Positions 14,358 to 22,275 of a stretch of 64,000 nucleotides of DNA are shown piece by piece. A model generated the notes under the pieces. The model worked only from the letters and a program-made list of their open reading frames with translations, had not been told where the DNA came from and did no database searches. Within the stretch, counting starts at the first letter, position 1. Each line of letters starts with the position of its first letter. The stretch lies in contig JAJPGY010000039.1 in NCBI GenBank assembly GCA_021325555.1, forward strand, positions 62,001 through 126,000. The letters are read 5' to 3'. The stretch comes from Pseudomonadota bacterium (GTDB lineage Bacteria > Cyanobacteriota > Vampirovibrionia > Obscuribacterales > Obscuribacteraceae). The translations under genes were made by a program, and so were the position numbers.

Positions 14358-16529
14358 TTAGCCGGCGTAGAACGAGCTGCCCTCCTGAGCCTTCTTGCGA
14401 AGGAGCTCAGCCGGGCGGTAGTTGTCGCCGGCGACCTGCGAGAGCCACTCGAGCTTCGTGCAGGTCAGCTTGACGCCCATCTGATCTGCCAGGCGCAGGA
14501 CGCCGCCGGCATAGGGCGGAAACCCGGTGCCGAAGATCATGGCCAGATCGATCTGGGAGGGATCGGTGTTGATCCCTTCCTCAAGGGTGCGGGCCGCCTC
14601 GTTGATCATGGCGAGCAGGAGCCGGTCCTGGATGGTGGTCTTGCCCATCGGCTTGCGTGGCGCCGTGATTGCAGCCAAAACATCCGGGTTGAAATCCCCG
14701 CGCTTGCCGTTCTCGTAGAGGTAGAAGCCCTTGCCGCCCTTCTTGCCCAGGAGTTTGAGACCCTCGACCTTGCCCATAATGGCAGGCGGGGCCATGCGCT
14801 CGCCGAGCGCGTTGTGCAGCACGCGGATGACCTCGCCGGCGATGTCCAGTCCGACCGTGTCGAGCAGCTCGAACGGTCCCATCGGGCTCGGGAAGCCGGT
14901 CCCGAATTCCTTCATCGCTCGATCGATGTCGGCCAGCGGCACGCCCTCCTCGGCCAGCGCGATCGCCTCGCGCAGGTAAGGAGCGAGGATGCGGTTGACG
15001 ATGAACCCGGGCGAGTCGGCCGCGGTGACCGTGGTCTTGCCCAGCCTGGAGGCGAACTCCTTGGCGCAGGCGATGGTGGCGTCCGAGGTTTGCTTGCCCC
15101 GGACGATCTCCACCAGCGGCATCTTGTACACCGGGTTGAAGAAGTGCACGCCGACGACGTTGGACGGGTTGGCGGCGCCTTCGGCCATCTCGCTTACGGA
15201 GAGCGAGGAGGTGTTGGTGGCGAAGATGAAGTTCGGGTTCTTCACCACCTTCTGCAGTTCCGTAAGAGCCAGCTTCTTGATCTTCATCTTCTCGACAACA
15301 GCCTCGATGATGAAGTCACAGTCGGCCAGGTCTGCGTAGTCGATCGTCCCCTTGATGCCTGCCATCATCTCGTCGGCCTTCTGGCGAGTCATCTTGCCCT
15401 TCTCGACAAGGCTGTCGAAGAGACCCTTGATGGTGGCCATGCCCTTGTCGACGAAGGCCATCGGAGCAAGCTCCTTGTTGATGGTCGAGGCGTCGATGTC
15501 CTTGAGAACGACCTCGTAGCCCGCGTAGCGGGCTGCCTGAGCGATGCCTGCGCCCATGACGCCGGCGCCAAGGACGCCGACCTTCTTGATCTTCAGGTTG
15601 CAGGCCGCGCCGGCGGGAGCCTTCTTGGACTCCTGCTGCGCGAAGAAGATGCCGACCAGGTTTTTGGAGACCTGGCCGGTCGCCAGCCGGGCGAACGCCT
15701 GGGACTCGGCCTCGAATGCCTTGTCCGGCTGCTGAGTGGCCGCGGCGAAGATAACCTTGACCGCCTCCAGGGGAGCCGGGAACTTGCCGCGGGTCTTGGC
15801 CATGATCGCCTTGAGAGCCATCATGCGCACAACCTTGCGTCCCAGCGGGTTGCCCTCGAGGGCTGTCCTGGTTGCCCGGGCCTTGAAGGAAGGCACATAG
15901 CGCCTGGCGCGGGCACCGAGCGCGACCTCTTCGGCGCGGGCCATGAGCTTGTCCGGGGCGACAACCTCGGAGACAAGCCCCATCTTCCACGCCTTGCGCG
16001 CTTCCACCGGGTTGCCCGCGGTAACCAGCTCGAGCGCCGCCTGCAGGCCCAGAAGCCTGGTCAGACGGACGGTGCCGCCCCAGCCGGGGATGAAGCCGAG
16101 CTGCACCTCGGGCACCCCGATCCTGGTCTTGGGGCTATCGGCCGCCAGCCGCTCCTTGCAAGCAAGGGACAGCTCGGTACCGCCACCGAGGCAGGTACCG
16201 GCGATGGCGGCCACCGTCGGGTAGGGCAGCCGCTCGATCTTGGCGAGAAGCTCCTTGCCCTGCTTGGACGCCTCGTAAGCCTTGACCGGCGGCTCGTTCT
16301 GAATCGCCTGGATCTCGTTGATGTTGGCGCCGGCAACGAAGTTGTCGCTCTTGCCGGAGCAGATGATCAATCCCTTCACTGCGGGGTTGGCCTTGACCTG
16401 CTCGACCGCCTGGTCGAGCTCCATCATCACTGAGGCGGACAGCAGGTTAACCTTGCTGTCCGGCAGATCGATGGTGATCACCGCCACCCCGCTGTCCAGG
16501 ATTCGCGTTTGAACAGCGTTATTTCCCAT
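14358..16529 (-). CDS. fadJ: Multifunctional enoyl-CoA hydratase / 3-hydroxyacyl-CoA dehydrogenase
   Basis: 723 residues, close to the 714 of E. coli FadJ. It catalyses the hydration and NAD-dependent oxidation steps of fatty-acid beta-oxidation. The N-terminal crotonase domain (about 1-190) shows the oxyanion-hole stretch FVAGANINEIQ and two catalytic Glu regions, GTCLGGGTELSLACKERLA and IGVPEVQLGFIPGWGGTVRL. The Rossmann domain begins near 325 with VGVLGAGVMGAGIAQAARYAGYEVVLKDID. The dehydrogenase signature VVGVHFFNPVYKMPLVEIV, with the catalytic His, follows. Two C-terminal 3HCDH domains end with FGTGFPPYAGGVLRLAD. It follows the thiolase gene by 39 bases, the fadI-fadJ order. The encoded pair would form the trifunctional beta-oxidation complex. 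Confidence 0.95.
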   Translation of the reverse strand: MGNNAVQTRILDSGVAVITIDLPDSKVNLLSASVMMELDQAVEQVKANPAVKGLIICSGKSDNFVAGANINEIQAIQNEPPVKAYEASKQGKELLAKIERLPYPTVAAIAGTCLGGGTELSLACKERLAADSPKTRIGVPEVQLGFIPGWGGTVRLTRLLGLQAALELVTAGNPVEARKAWKMGLVSEVVAPDKLMARAEEVALGARARRYVPSFKARATRTALEGNPLGRKVVRMMALKAIMAKTRGKFPAPLEAVKVIFAAATQQPDKAFEAESQAFARLATGQVSKNLVGIFFAQQESKKAPAGAACNLKIKKVGVLGAGVMGAGIAQAARYAGYEVVLKDIDASTINKELAPMAFVDKGMATIKGLFDSLVEKGKMTRQKADEMMAGIKGTIDYADLADCDFIIEAVVEKMKIKKLALTELQKVVKNPNFIFATNTSSLSVSEMAEGAANPSNVVGVHFFNPVYKMPLVEIVRGKQTSDATIACAKEFASRLGKTTVTAADSPGFIVNRILAPYLREAIALAEEGVPLADIDRAMKEFGTGFPSPMGPFELLDTVGLDIAGEVIRVLHNALGERMAPPAIMGKVEGLKLLGKKGGKGFYLYENGKRGDFNPDVLAAITAPRKPMGKTTIQDRLLLAMINEAARTLEEGINTDPSQIDLAMIFGTGFPPYAGGVLRLADQMGVKLTCTKLEWLSQVAGDNYRPAELLRKKAQEGSSFYAG

Positions 16530-16568
16530 GGGGAGTTCTCCCTGTGAGTCGTGGTTGGATTGTCTGCA

Positions 16569-17879
16569 TTACTGCTTGTCCGGCAGCTCGATCAAGGTAG
16601 CGATACCCTGCCCGCCGCCGATGCAAAGGGCCGCTATGCCGCGCTTCTTGCCGCGCAGCTTCAGCTCGTGAGCGAGCGTGAGGATGATGCGCGCCCCGGA
16701 CATCCCGATCGGGTGACCCAGCGCGATGGCGCCGCCGTTGACGTTGACCTTCTCGCGATCCAGACCGAGCAGCTTCTCGCAGGCCAGGTACTGAGCTGCG
16801 AAAGCCTCGTTGATCTCGATCAGGTCGATGTCTTTTATGGTCAGGTTGTTGCGGGCGAGCAGCTTCTTGATCGCCTCGACCGGACCGAGCCCCATCTGCT
16901 CCGGGTCCACCCCGGCGACGGCACAGTCCACCAGCTCAGCGAGCGGCTCGACGCCCAGCTCCGCCACCTTCTTGTCGGAGGCGAGAACCAGGGCGCAGGC
17001 GCCGTCGTTGATGCCGGAGGCGTTGCCGGCCGTGATGTCCCTGGCGCGGGCCCCCTGCGGCTGATCCTGGATGCCGAGCAGCTTCTTGAGCAAGCGCTCG
17101 AACAGTCCGGCGATGCCGCGCTTGGGCTTCTGGTCGAAGGCAGAGCGCAGCGAGGACAGCTTCTCCAGCGAAGTCTCGCGCGGATGCTCGTCGCGCGCGA
17201 AAAAGCCCCGGCCCGGAACCTCGATCGGATCGATCTCCCGCTCGAAGCGTCCCGATTTGATGGCGGCGGCAGCGCGCACCTGAGAACGCAGCGAGTATTC
17301 GTCCATCTCCTTGCGGGAGATGCCGTAGCTGTCGGCCAGGCGCTGGGCTGTGTAGGACATGTACACCGACCTGGGGTCCCACACCAGCTTGCGCGGCGCC
17401 AGCCCGTCGTCGGCCACCTTGAACATCACCGGCAGCGGCGCGAACCTGGGCAGCCACTTGATGAGCCGGCTCGAGTAACGCAGGCTGCCGGGCAGCAGAT
17501 AGGGAATGGTGGACATGGAATCGCCGCCGCCGACCAGGTACAGGTCGCCGTCACCCAGGGCGATGTCCTTCATCCCCTGGAAGGTCGCCTCCATCCCCGA
17601 GCCGCACTCGCGGTGCACGGTCATTGCCGGGATGTTGGCGGGCAGTCCGGCGTTGAGCTGGGCAAGCCGCGCCGGGTTGACGAAGTTGACGTTGCCCTGG
17701 TACTTGCTGCCCAGATAAATACCGTCGAGCTGCTCGGCGGAGACGTTCGCCCGGCGAAGCGCGTTTTTGAAGACGTGCTCCACAAGCTTTTCCACACCGA
17801 CGCGGCTCAAAGAACGACCGTAGGAACCGATTGGAGTTCGACTGCCCGCGAGCAGCCAAACCTTTCTTCCTGTTTTCAT
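16569..17879 (-). CDS. fadI: Acetyl-CoA acyltransferase (3-ketoacyl-CoA thiolase)
   Basis: 436 residues, the FadI length rather than the roughly 390 of FadA. It cleaves 3-ketoacyl-CoA with CoA into acetyl-CoA and a shortened acyl-CoA. The ATG at 17879 has GAGGT upstream; the frame is open to 17915. The nucleophilic Cys is in VHRECGSGMEA, the catalytic His in GGAIALGHPIGMSGAR, and the second Cys in ALCIGGGQGIATLIEL. NEAFAAQ is also conserved. An extra segment, about 265-292 (RGIAGLFERLLKKLLGIQ), lies where trifunctional-enzyme beta subunits contact the membrane or partner. It is followed by fadJ with 39 bases between them. The gene at 17947 (patatin-like) precedes it by 67 bases and could share transcription. 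Confidence 0.94.
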   Translation of the reverse strand: MKTGRKVWLLAGSRTPIGSYGRSLSRVGVEKLVEHVFKNALRRANVSAEQLDGIYLGSKYQGNVNFVNPARLAQLNAGLPANIPAMTVHRECGSGMEATFQGMKDIALGDGDLYLVGGGDSMSTIPYLLPGSLRYSSRLIKWLPRFAPLPVMFKVADDGLAPRKLVWDPRSVYMSYTAQRLADSYGISRKEMDEYSLRSQVRAAAAIKSGRFEREIDPIEVPGRGFFARDEHPRETSLEKLSSLRSAFDQKPKRGIAGLFERLLKKLLGIQDQPQGARARDITAGNASGINDGACALVLASDKKVAELGVEPLAELVDCAVAGVDPEQMGLGPVEAIKKLLARNNLTIKDIDLIEINEAFAAQYLACEKLLGLDREKVNVNGGAIALGHPIGMSGARIILTLAHELKLRGKKRGIAALCIGGGQGIATLIELPDKQ

Positions 17880-17946
17880 GGAGACCTCGATTGAGCTTGT
17901 ACGGGCCGGGTTCAAGGATATTTTCCCAGATTACCCGGCCCGGTGC

Positions 17947-19023
17947 TTATTGATACAGACCGTGGGCGGTCAAAAGCGCCTGTGTGCGCGCCGCCCGCTC
18001 ATCAGGCTGGTAAGAAGAGGATCTGATTTTCTCGTATCCGGCGATGATGCTCCTCGCCTCTTCGAGCTTGCTGCCCTTGAGGACGCCTGCCTTCGCCAGG
18101 CTGTCGCAGGCGGCTTTGAACCCGGTCATGACACCGGCCCACTTCTTCGCCGCGTCCAGCTTGAACTGCAGGCTCTCGAACTCGGTGATCTCCGGCTGAA
18201 CCAGGATGGTCCCCCTGGAGTTCACCGGGGTCTCGCCCTCGATCGGGCAATGCTTGCCGCACACCAGGCGCCAGAACACCTTCCAGAGCAGGAACATCAT
18301 CATCGGGCGCTCGGTGCTGTCGTCGCCGACGTCGACGGCAATAATCCGCTCGGGGGCGGCATTGCCGTGATGGCGGTGGAGCGGCCCGACCGGGGTGCGC
18401 CCGTCGACGGAGAGCGCCCCGTCGAACAGGTAGTGCCCGCGGTACTTGATGGCGTCGAAAACGCCCGGGATGGCCGAGCTGGCACGCACGGCAAGACCCA
18501 CAGGGGCCGGCTGCTTGGAGACCCGGCGGTGGGTGCCGTCGACGCGGTACTCGTAGACGCCGTCCTTGGTAAACACGAACTGGCACGAGCCGGATACGGC
18601 CACGGTCCAGAAGTTGTCCGGCCAGGCCGGCACATGCTCGTCGATGAACTTGCCGAGCCTGTAAGAGCTGAACAGCCCCTTGCGCGGACGCACGAGCAGG
18701 TAGAAGTTGTCCTTGAGGAAATAGGTGACGATGACCTGCCAGAGGCTCGCGTGCCGTGTAATCAGGTCAGTAAAGTCCGTCTCCATAGCTAGACGGACGA
18801 GCTTGGTCGGATGCATTCCGGAAGCAAGCAGGGCCGTTGCGATGGAGCCCCCGCTTGCGCCGCCAATTCGCCGAAATCTCTTGATGCCGGCAAAGTGACA
18901 CGCCAGAATGGCACCCGCGCTGGCCAGAATCGCCTTCGAACCGCCGCTGCCGCAGACGAGGTCGAACAGGACCTCCTGCGCGGGCGGCGACGAGGCACTG
19001 GCCTGGTCGTCTGCGGGTTTCAT
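17947..19023 (-). CDS. Patatin-like phospholipase 1
   Basis: 358 residues from the ATG at 19023 with GGGAGGT close upstream; the longer open frame to 19185 is not protein-like. The patatin catalytic parts are present: the oxyanion-hole loop GSGGSKAI (25-32), the nucleophile elbow GGASGGS with Ser57, and the catalytic Asp201 in FDGALSVDG. No signal peptide is visible, so it acts in the cytosol or on the inner membrane face. Patatins hydrolyse acyl esters of phospholipids or neutral lipids. A CGKHC motif after the Asp is conserved as a Cys pair in the next two genes, and all three end in nearly the same LxxxHxLY. It is the first of three tandem paralogues and lies directly before fadI. Confidence 0.9.
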   Translation of the reverse strand: MKPADDQASASSPPAQEVLFDLVCGSGGSKAILASAGAILACHFAGIKRFRRIGGASGGSIATALLASGMHPTKLVRLAMETDFTDLITRHASLWQVIVTYFLKDNFYLLVRPRKGLFSSYRLGKFIDEHVPAWPDNFWTVAVSGSCQFVFTKDGVYEYRVDGTHRRVSKQPAPVGLAVRASSAIPGVFDAIKYRGHYLFDGALSVDGRTPVGPLHRHHGNAAPERIIAVDVGDDSTERPMMMFLLWKVFWRLVCGKHCPIEGETPVNSRGTILVQPEITEFESLQFKLDAAKKWAGVMTGFKAACDSLAKAGVLKGSKLEEARSIIAGYEKIRSSSYQPDERAARTQALLTAHGLYQ

Positions 19024-19192
19024 GATGACCTCCCAGAGGTTCTGGCGAGGGAAGAGGAGGGCGCGTGGCGAGGGGCCAGCCACGGAGGGCGCCCCTGCAG
19101 GCTTTGCTGAGTAGACCCTGGTTGATGTAGCCGGGTAGGGCCTCCCTTTCCTTTCTCGTCGCGAGCAAATTTGGTAAGGAAACACGGCCGCC

Positions 19193-20236
19193 TCAGTAGA
19201 GGTTGTGGGCGGTCATGAGAGCTTGCGTGCGGGAAGCGAGCTCACCAGGCTGCTTGGCCGTGCGCTCGATCTCCCGGTACGACTCGACCACGCTGCGGGC
19301 CGCGGCAAGCTTGTCGCCGGCCAGAAGCCCGGCGCAGGCGAGCCTGTCGACCGCGGCGGTGAAGCCGGACATGATCACCTGCCACTTCTGATCCGCGCTC
19401 AGCTTGAGCTCGAGCGTGGCGATATTGGCCGGCGGCGGCTCCACCATGACGACGCCTTGCGTGTCGGTCGGAATCATCGGTGCCGGGTCGCAGCACTTTC
19501 CGCAGAGGATGCGGCGCATGACCCGGAAGAACAGGTTGTCCGCGACAGCCTCCTCGCCGACATCGCAGGCGACCAGCGCGCCCGGCTGGGCGTTCAGGTA
19601 CCGCTTGGCGAGGACGGTCGGGCAGCGCCCGACCGAGAGCGCGCCGTCGAGCAGGAGCTGTCCCTGGTAATCGACGCCGTCGATGATGCCGGGCACAGCG
19701 CAGGTGGCCCGGATGGCCAGCCCGACCGGCGCCGGCTTGTCCGACAGCTGACGCAGGCCGCCATCGGCGAGCATCTCGAAGACGCCCTCGGCTGTGAAGA
19801 GCAGCGACCGCTTGCCAGCGACGGCGACGGTCCAGAAGTTCTTCGGCCAGGTGGGCACGTGCTGCTCCACATACCGGCCGAGGTTCTCGGAGCCCAGGAC
19901 ACCGCGGCCGCGGCGCTTCCTCCACAGGCACTCCTTGACGAAGAACGCCCAGAAGATGCGGGGCTTGCTCACCAGCGGCGTCAGCTGGCTCAGGAAGTCG
20001 ATCTCGATCACGTTGCGGACGATCTGGGTCGGCTCGACCCCGCCCGCAAGCATGACGGCCGGAACGGAGCCGCCGCTGACACCGCAAATGGTGCGCCAGC
20101 TGCTGATGCCGGCATGGTGGCCGGCAAGAATTACGCCGGTGGAGGCGAGGATGGCCCGGGAGCCCCCCGCACCGAGGATCAGATCCAGGTCTCCCGGCTT
20201 GAAGGACGCAAGAGCCAATTGCTTTTCAGGGCGCAT
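19193..20236 (-). CDS. Patatin-like phospholipase 2
   Basis: 347 residues from the ATG at 20236, which has AAAGGAGG eight bases upstream; the open frame extends to 20323 through a hairpin and is not coding there. The catalytic set is GAGGSRAIL (oxyanion loop), CGVSGGS (nucleophile Ser) and LDGALSVGRCP (catalytic Asp). The Cys motif after the Asp is CGKCC. It aligns end to end with the other two patatin-like proteins and ends MTAHNLY. There is no export signal. It has its own leader downstream of the terminator of patatin 3, so the three genes may be separately regulated rather than one strict operon. The substrate is unknown; lysophospholipid or storage lipid are the obvious candidates. Confidence 0.9.
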   Translation of the reverse strand: MRPEKQLALASFKPGDLDLILGAGGSRAILASTGVILAGHHAGISSWRTICGVSGGSVPAVMLAGGVEPTQIVRNVIEIDFLSQLTPLVSKPRIFWAFFVKECLWRKRRGRGVLGSENLGRYVEQHVPTWPKNFWTVAVAGKRSLLFTAEGVFEMLADGGLRQLSDKPAPVGLAIRATCAVPGIIDGVDYQGQLLLDGALSVGRCPTVLAKRYLNAQPGALVACDVGEEAVADNLFFRVMRRILCGKCCDPAPMIPTDTQGVVMVEPPPANIATLELKLSADQKWQVIMSGFTAAVDRLACAGLLAGDKLAAARSVVESYREIERTAKQPGELASRTQALMTAHNLY

Positions 20237-20321
20237 GGCATGAACCTCCTTTGGTAACGCCGGTGTCGCTCTGGCGGCGGCATCCGGCTCCAGGTGAACG
20301 AGTCGGGAGTTGGGCGCAGGC

Positions 20322-20374
20322 AAAAACCGCTTCCGGCACCGGGCCCTTGCGGAAACCCGGACCGGAAGCGGTTT
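20322..20374 (-). terminator. Rho-independent terminator after patatin 3
   Basis: AAACCGCTTCCGG (20324-20336) pairs perfectly over 13 bases with CCGGAAGCGGTTT (20362-20374). On the minus strand the stem runs into TTTTT (plus AAAAA at 20322-20326). It lies 14 bases beyond the stop of patatin 3 and 86 bases before the start of patatin 2. Confidence 0.85.
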
Positions 20375-20387
20375 GCTTGCTTAGACC

Positions 20388-21440
20388 TCAGTACAGCCCG
20401 TGACTCTTGAGAAGTGACTCCATCCGGTTGGCCAGTTGACCCTTCTTCCGCCTGCGGGCGGAGTGGATTTCGCGGAAGGAGCGGCAGATCTCTCTGGCCT
20501 TGGCCAGCGAGTCGCCCTTCAAAAGCGCCTTTTTCTCGAGTTGCTCGACAGCCCCGATGAAACCCGCCATCACGGCAGCCCACTTCTGATCACGGCTGAG
20601 CGTGAACTTTAGCGAGCGGAACTTCATCGGCGCCGGTTTGATGAGGACAACGCCGTCCGCCTGTCTGGGCAGCGGGCCCTCCGCCTCGCGGAGGCAGCCG
20701 CTGCCGCAGACGACCTTCCAGAACCGGCGCATGACCCTGGCCGATCTGGTCTCGTCCTCGCCGACGTCGCAGGCGATGATCGTCTCAGGAGCCTGCTTGA
20801 GGTTGCGCTTCACGACACCGATCGGGCATCGCCCGTCGATGGAAAGCGCCCCGTCGAACAGAAGACGCTCGCCGAAGCGAACCGCGTCGATCATCCCGGG
20901 AACCGCACAGCTGGCTCGAACAGCCAGTCCGAGGGGCGCCGGCTCCCTGGAGATCTGCCGCATGCCGTCGGTGTTGTACTCGAACACTCCTTCTGCGGTG
21001 AACAGAAGCTGGGACCTGCCTGCTGCAGCCACGGTCCAGTAGGTCTTCGGCCAGACTGGCGCGAAGTTTTCGATGAACTTTCCGAGCTTCTCGGAGCCCA
21101 TCACACCTCTGGCCGGGCGCGACATTTCGTAGGCGTCCTTGAGAAAGTTGGCAATGAAGATTTGAAGCAAGGTGGCGTGCTTGGTGAGCAGGCTGGCAAA
21201 ATCCAGCTCTATCGTCAGGTGCACGATCTTGGTGGGATGCACCCCGGCGGCAAGCAGGGCGGTGGGGATGGACCCGCCGCTCGCGCCGCCCAGGGTGCGC
21301 CAATTACTGATTCCCGCCAGGTGACACGCCAAAATCGCACCCGAGCTGCCTAGAATCGCTCGCGAACCTCCGGAACCACACACGAGATTGAACTCGGCGG
21401 AAGCGGAAGCCGCGGCCGGGCCGTTCGTTTGCGGCGACAT
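20388..21440 (-). CDS. Patatin-like phospholipase 3
   Basis: 350 residues starting at the ATG at 21440, with GGAG about nine bases upstream. Oxyanion loop GSGGSRAIL (about 22-30), nucleophile elbow GGASGGS (Ser near 54) and catalytic Asp in FDGALSIDGRCP. The Cys motif after the Asp is CGSGC. It is a paralogue of the two downstream genes and the most basic of them at its C-terminus (REIHSARRRKKGQLANRMESLLKSHGLY). It is followed by a strong terminator, so it is transcribed on its own. No membrane span or signal peptide. It probably hydrolyses acyl esters in the cytosol or at the inner leaflet. Confidence 0.9.
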   Translation of the reverse strand: MSPQTNGPAAASASAEFNLVCGSGGSRAILGSSGAILACHLAGISNWRTLGGASGGSIPTALLAAGVHPTKIVHLTIELDFASLLTKHATLLQIFIANFLKDAYEMSRPARGVMGSEKLGKFIENFAPVWPKTYWTVAAAGRSQLLFTAEGVFEYNTDGMRQISREPAPLGLAVRASCAVPGMIDAVRFGERLLFDGALSIDGRCPIGVVKRNLKQAPETIIACDVGEDETRSARVMRRFWKVVCGSGCLREAEGPLPRQADGVVLIKPAPMKFRSLKFTLSRDQKWAAVMAGFIGAVEQLEKKALLKGDSLAKAREICRSFREIHSARRRKKGQLANRMESLLKSHGLY

Positions 21441-22275
21441 GGTGTGCTCCAGTTGGGAGTCTTAGTGCGACGCTTGCGCGCCGCGCTGATTCCCCATCTC
21501 GAAGTTGTTGAACCCTTAGCCCCAAAAGAAAAGGGGACAAGCCGGGGAAGATGAAGCTGGTTATCGGTGCTGACTGGGTTCTGAGTAGACCGAACCTTAA
21601 GAAACGAGGGTAAAAAGAGACGGCTTAATGCTAGTAAGGAGATTCGGCCGGTCTCAAGGTTTTCCGACCCTTAGCTCTCTGTAATTTTTCTAAGTCAGTC
21701 GCGCCGGCTCTTCTGATTCTTGACAGCAAGTTCGGCCAATCGTGTCTTACCGAGCGCCCGGGACAGCGCGGAGATCAACCAATGACAACCAGGCAAAGCA
21801 GACTGCCCGGTTCGCTTTTGCTCTGGCAGGGGTGGTATCACATGCGCCACCAGAGGCGCTGTCCCGAGCGGGTTGCAAAGCGGTCGCTGGTGAGCTGTTT
21901 GCTTATATCGGGATCATCTGCAGGCGATTTGATCACACTTTACAAGGCTTTGCTAACCAGCGAAAGCCGCTCCACCGGTTAGTCATAGAGGTGCGCGCAG
22001 GCCGGCGCTTCTTGATCGCTTACCGGGGCGCTTGTTTTTGGGCATGCCGATTGGTTAGCGTCATGCTGTTTCTTCTAGCTCTTCAGATCATCCAGGCTCA
22101 ACTCGGAAAAACTTCCACCTTTCGCTTTATAGCAGCCTTGCCGGCAGCATCGACTCAGCAAGAATTCTGAGCTGGGGTTTGCTGCCTGGAATTTCTCCCT
22201 GAAGCCAATCACAGCGCGCGGAAAATCCGTTGCGCTGCCTAAACCTACCTGCCCAACGAGGCTCAAGGAGCGTCA
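21441..22275. other. Long intergenic region between divergent lipid genes
   Basis: About 830 bases between patatin 3 and the acyl-CoA synthetase. It holds a small hairpin with CCCC/GGGG arms near 21521-21536 and an exact TTGACA at 21720-21725, with only a weak TGTCTT at the -10 distance. A 142-codon frame at 21742-22170 lacks a ribosome-binding site and I do not call it. Base composition is clearly less GC-rich than in flanking genes, as expected for regulatory DNA. Nothing else recognised. Confidence 0.45.

Noticed and set aside
14232-16433. A 733-codon plus-strand open frame
   Set aside because: Antisense shadow of fadJ with repetitive Leu/Gly/Asp composition.
21742-22170. 142-codon frame between patatin 3 and the acyl-CoA synthetase
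   Set aside because: No ribosome-binding site, mixed composition and no motif; one hydrophobic stretch alone is not enough to call a gene.
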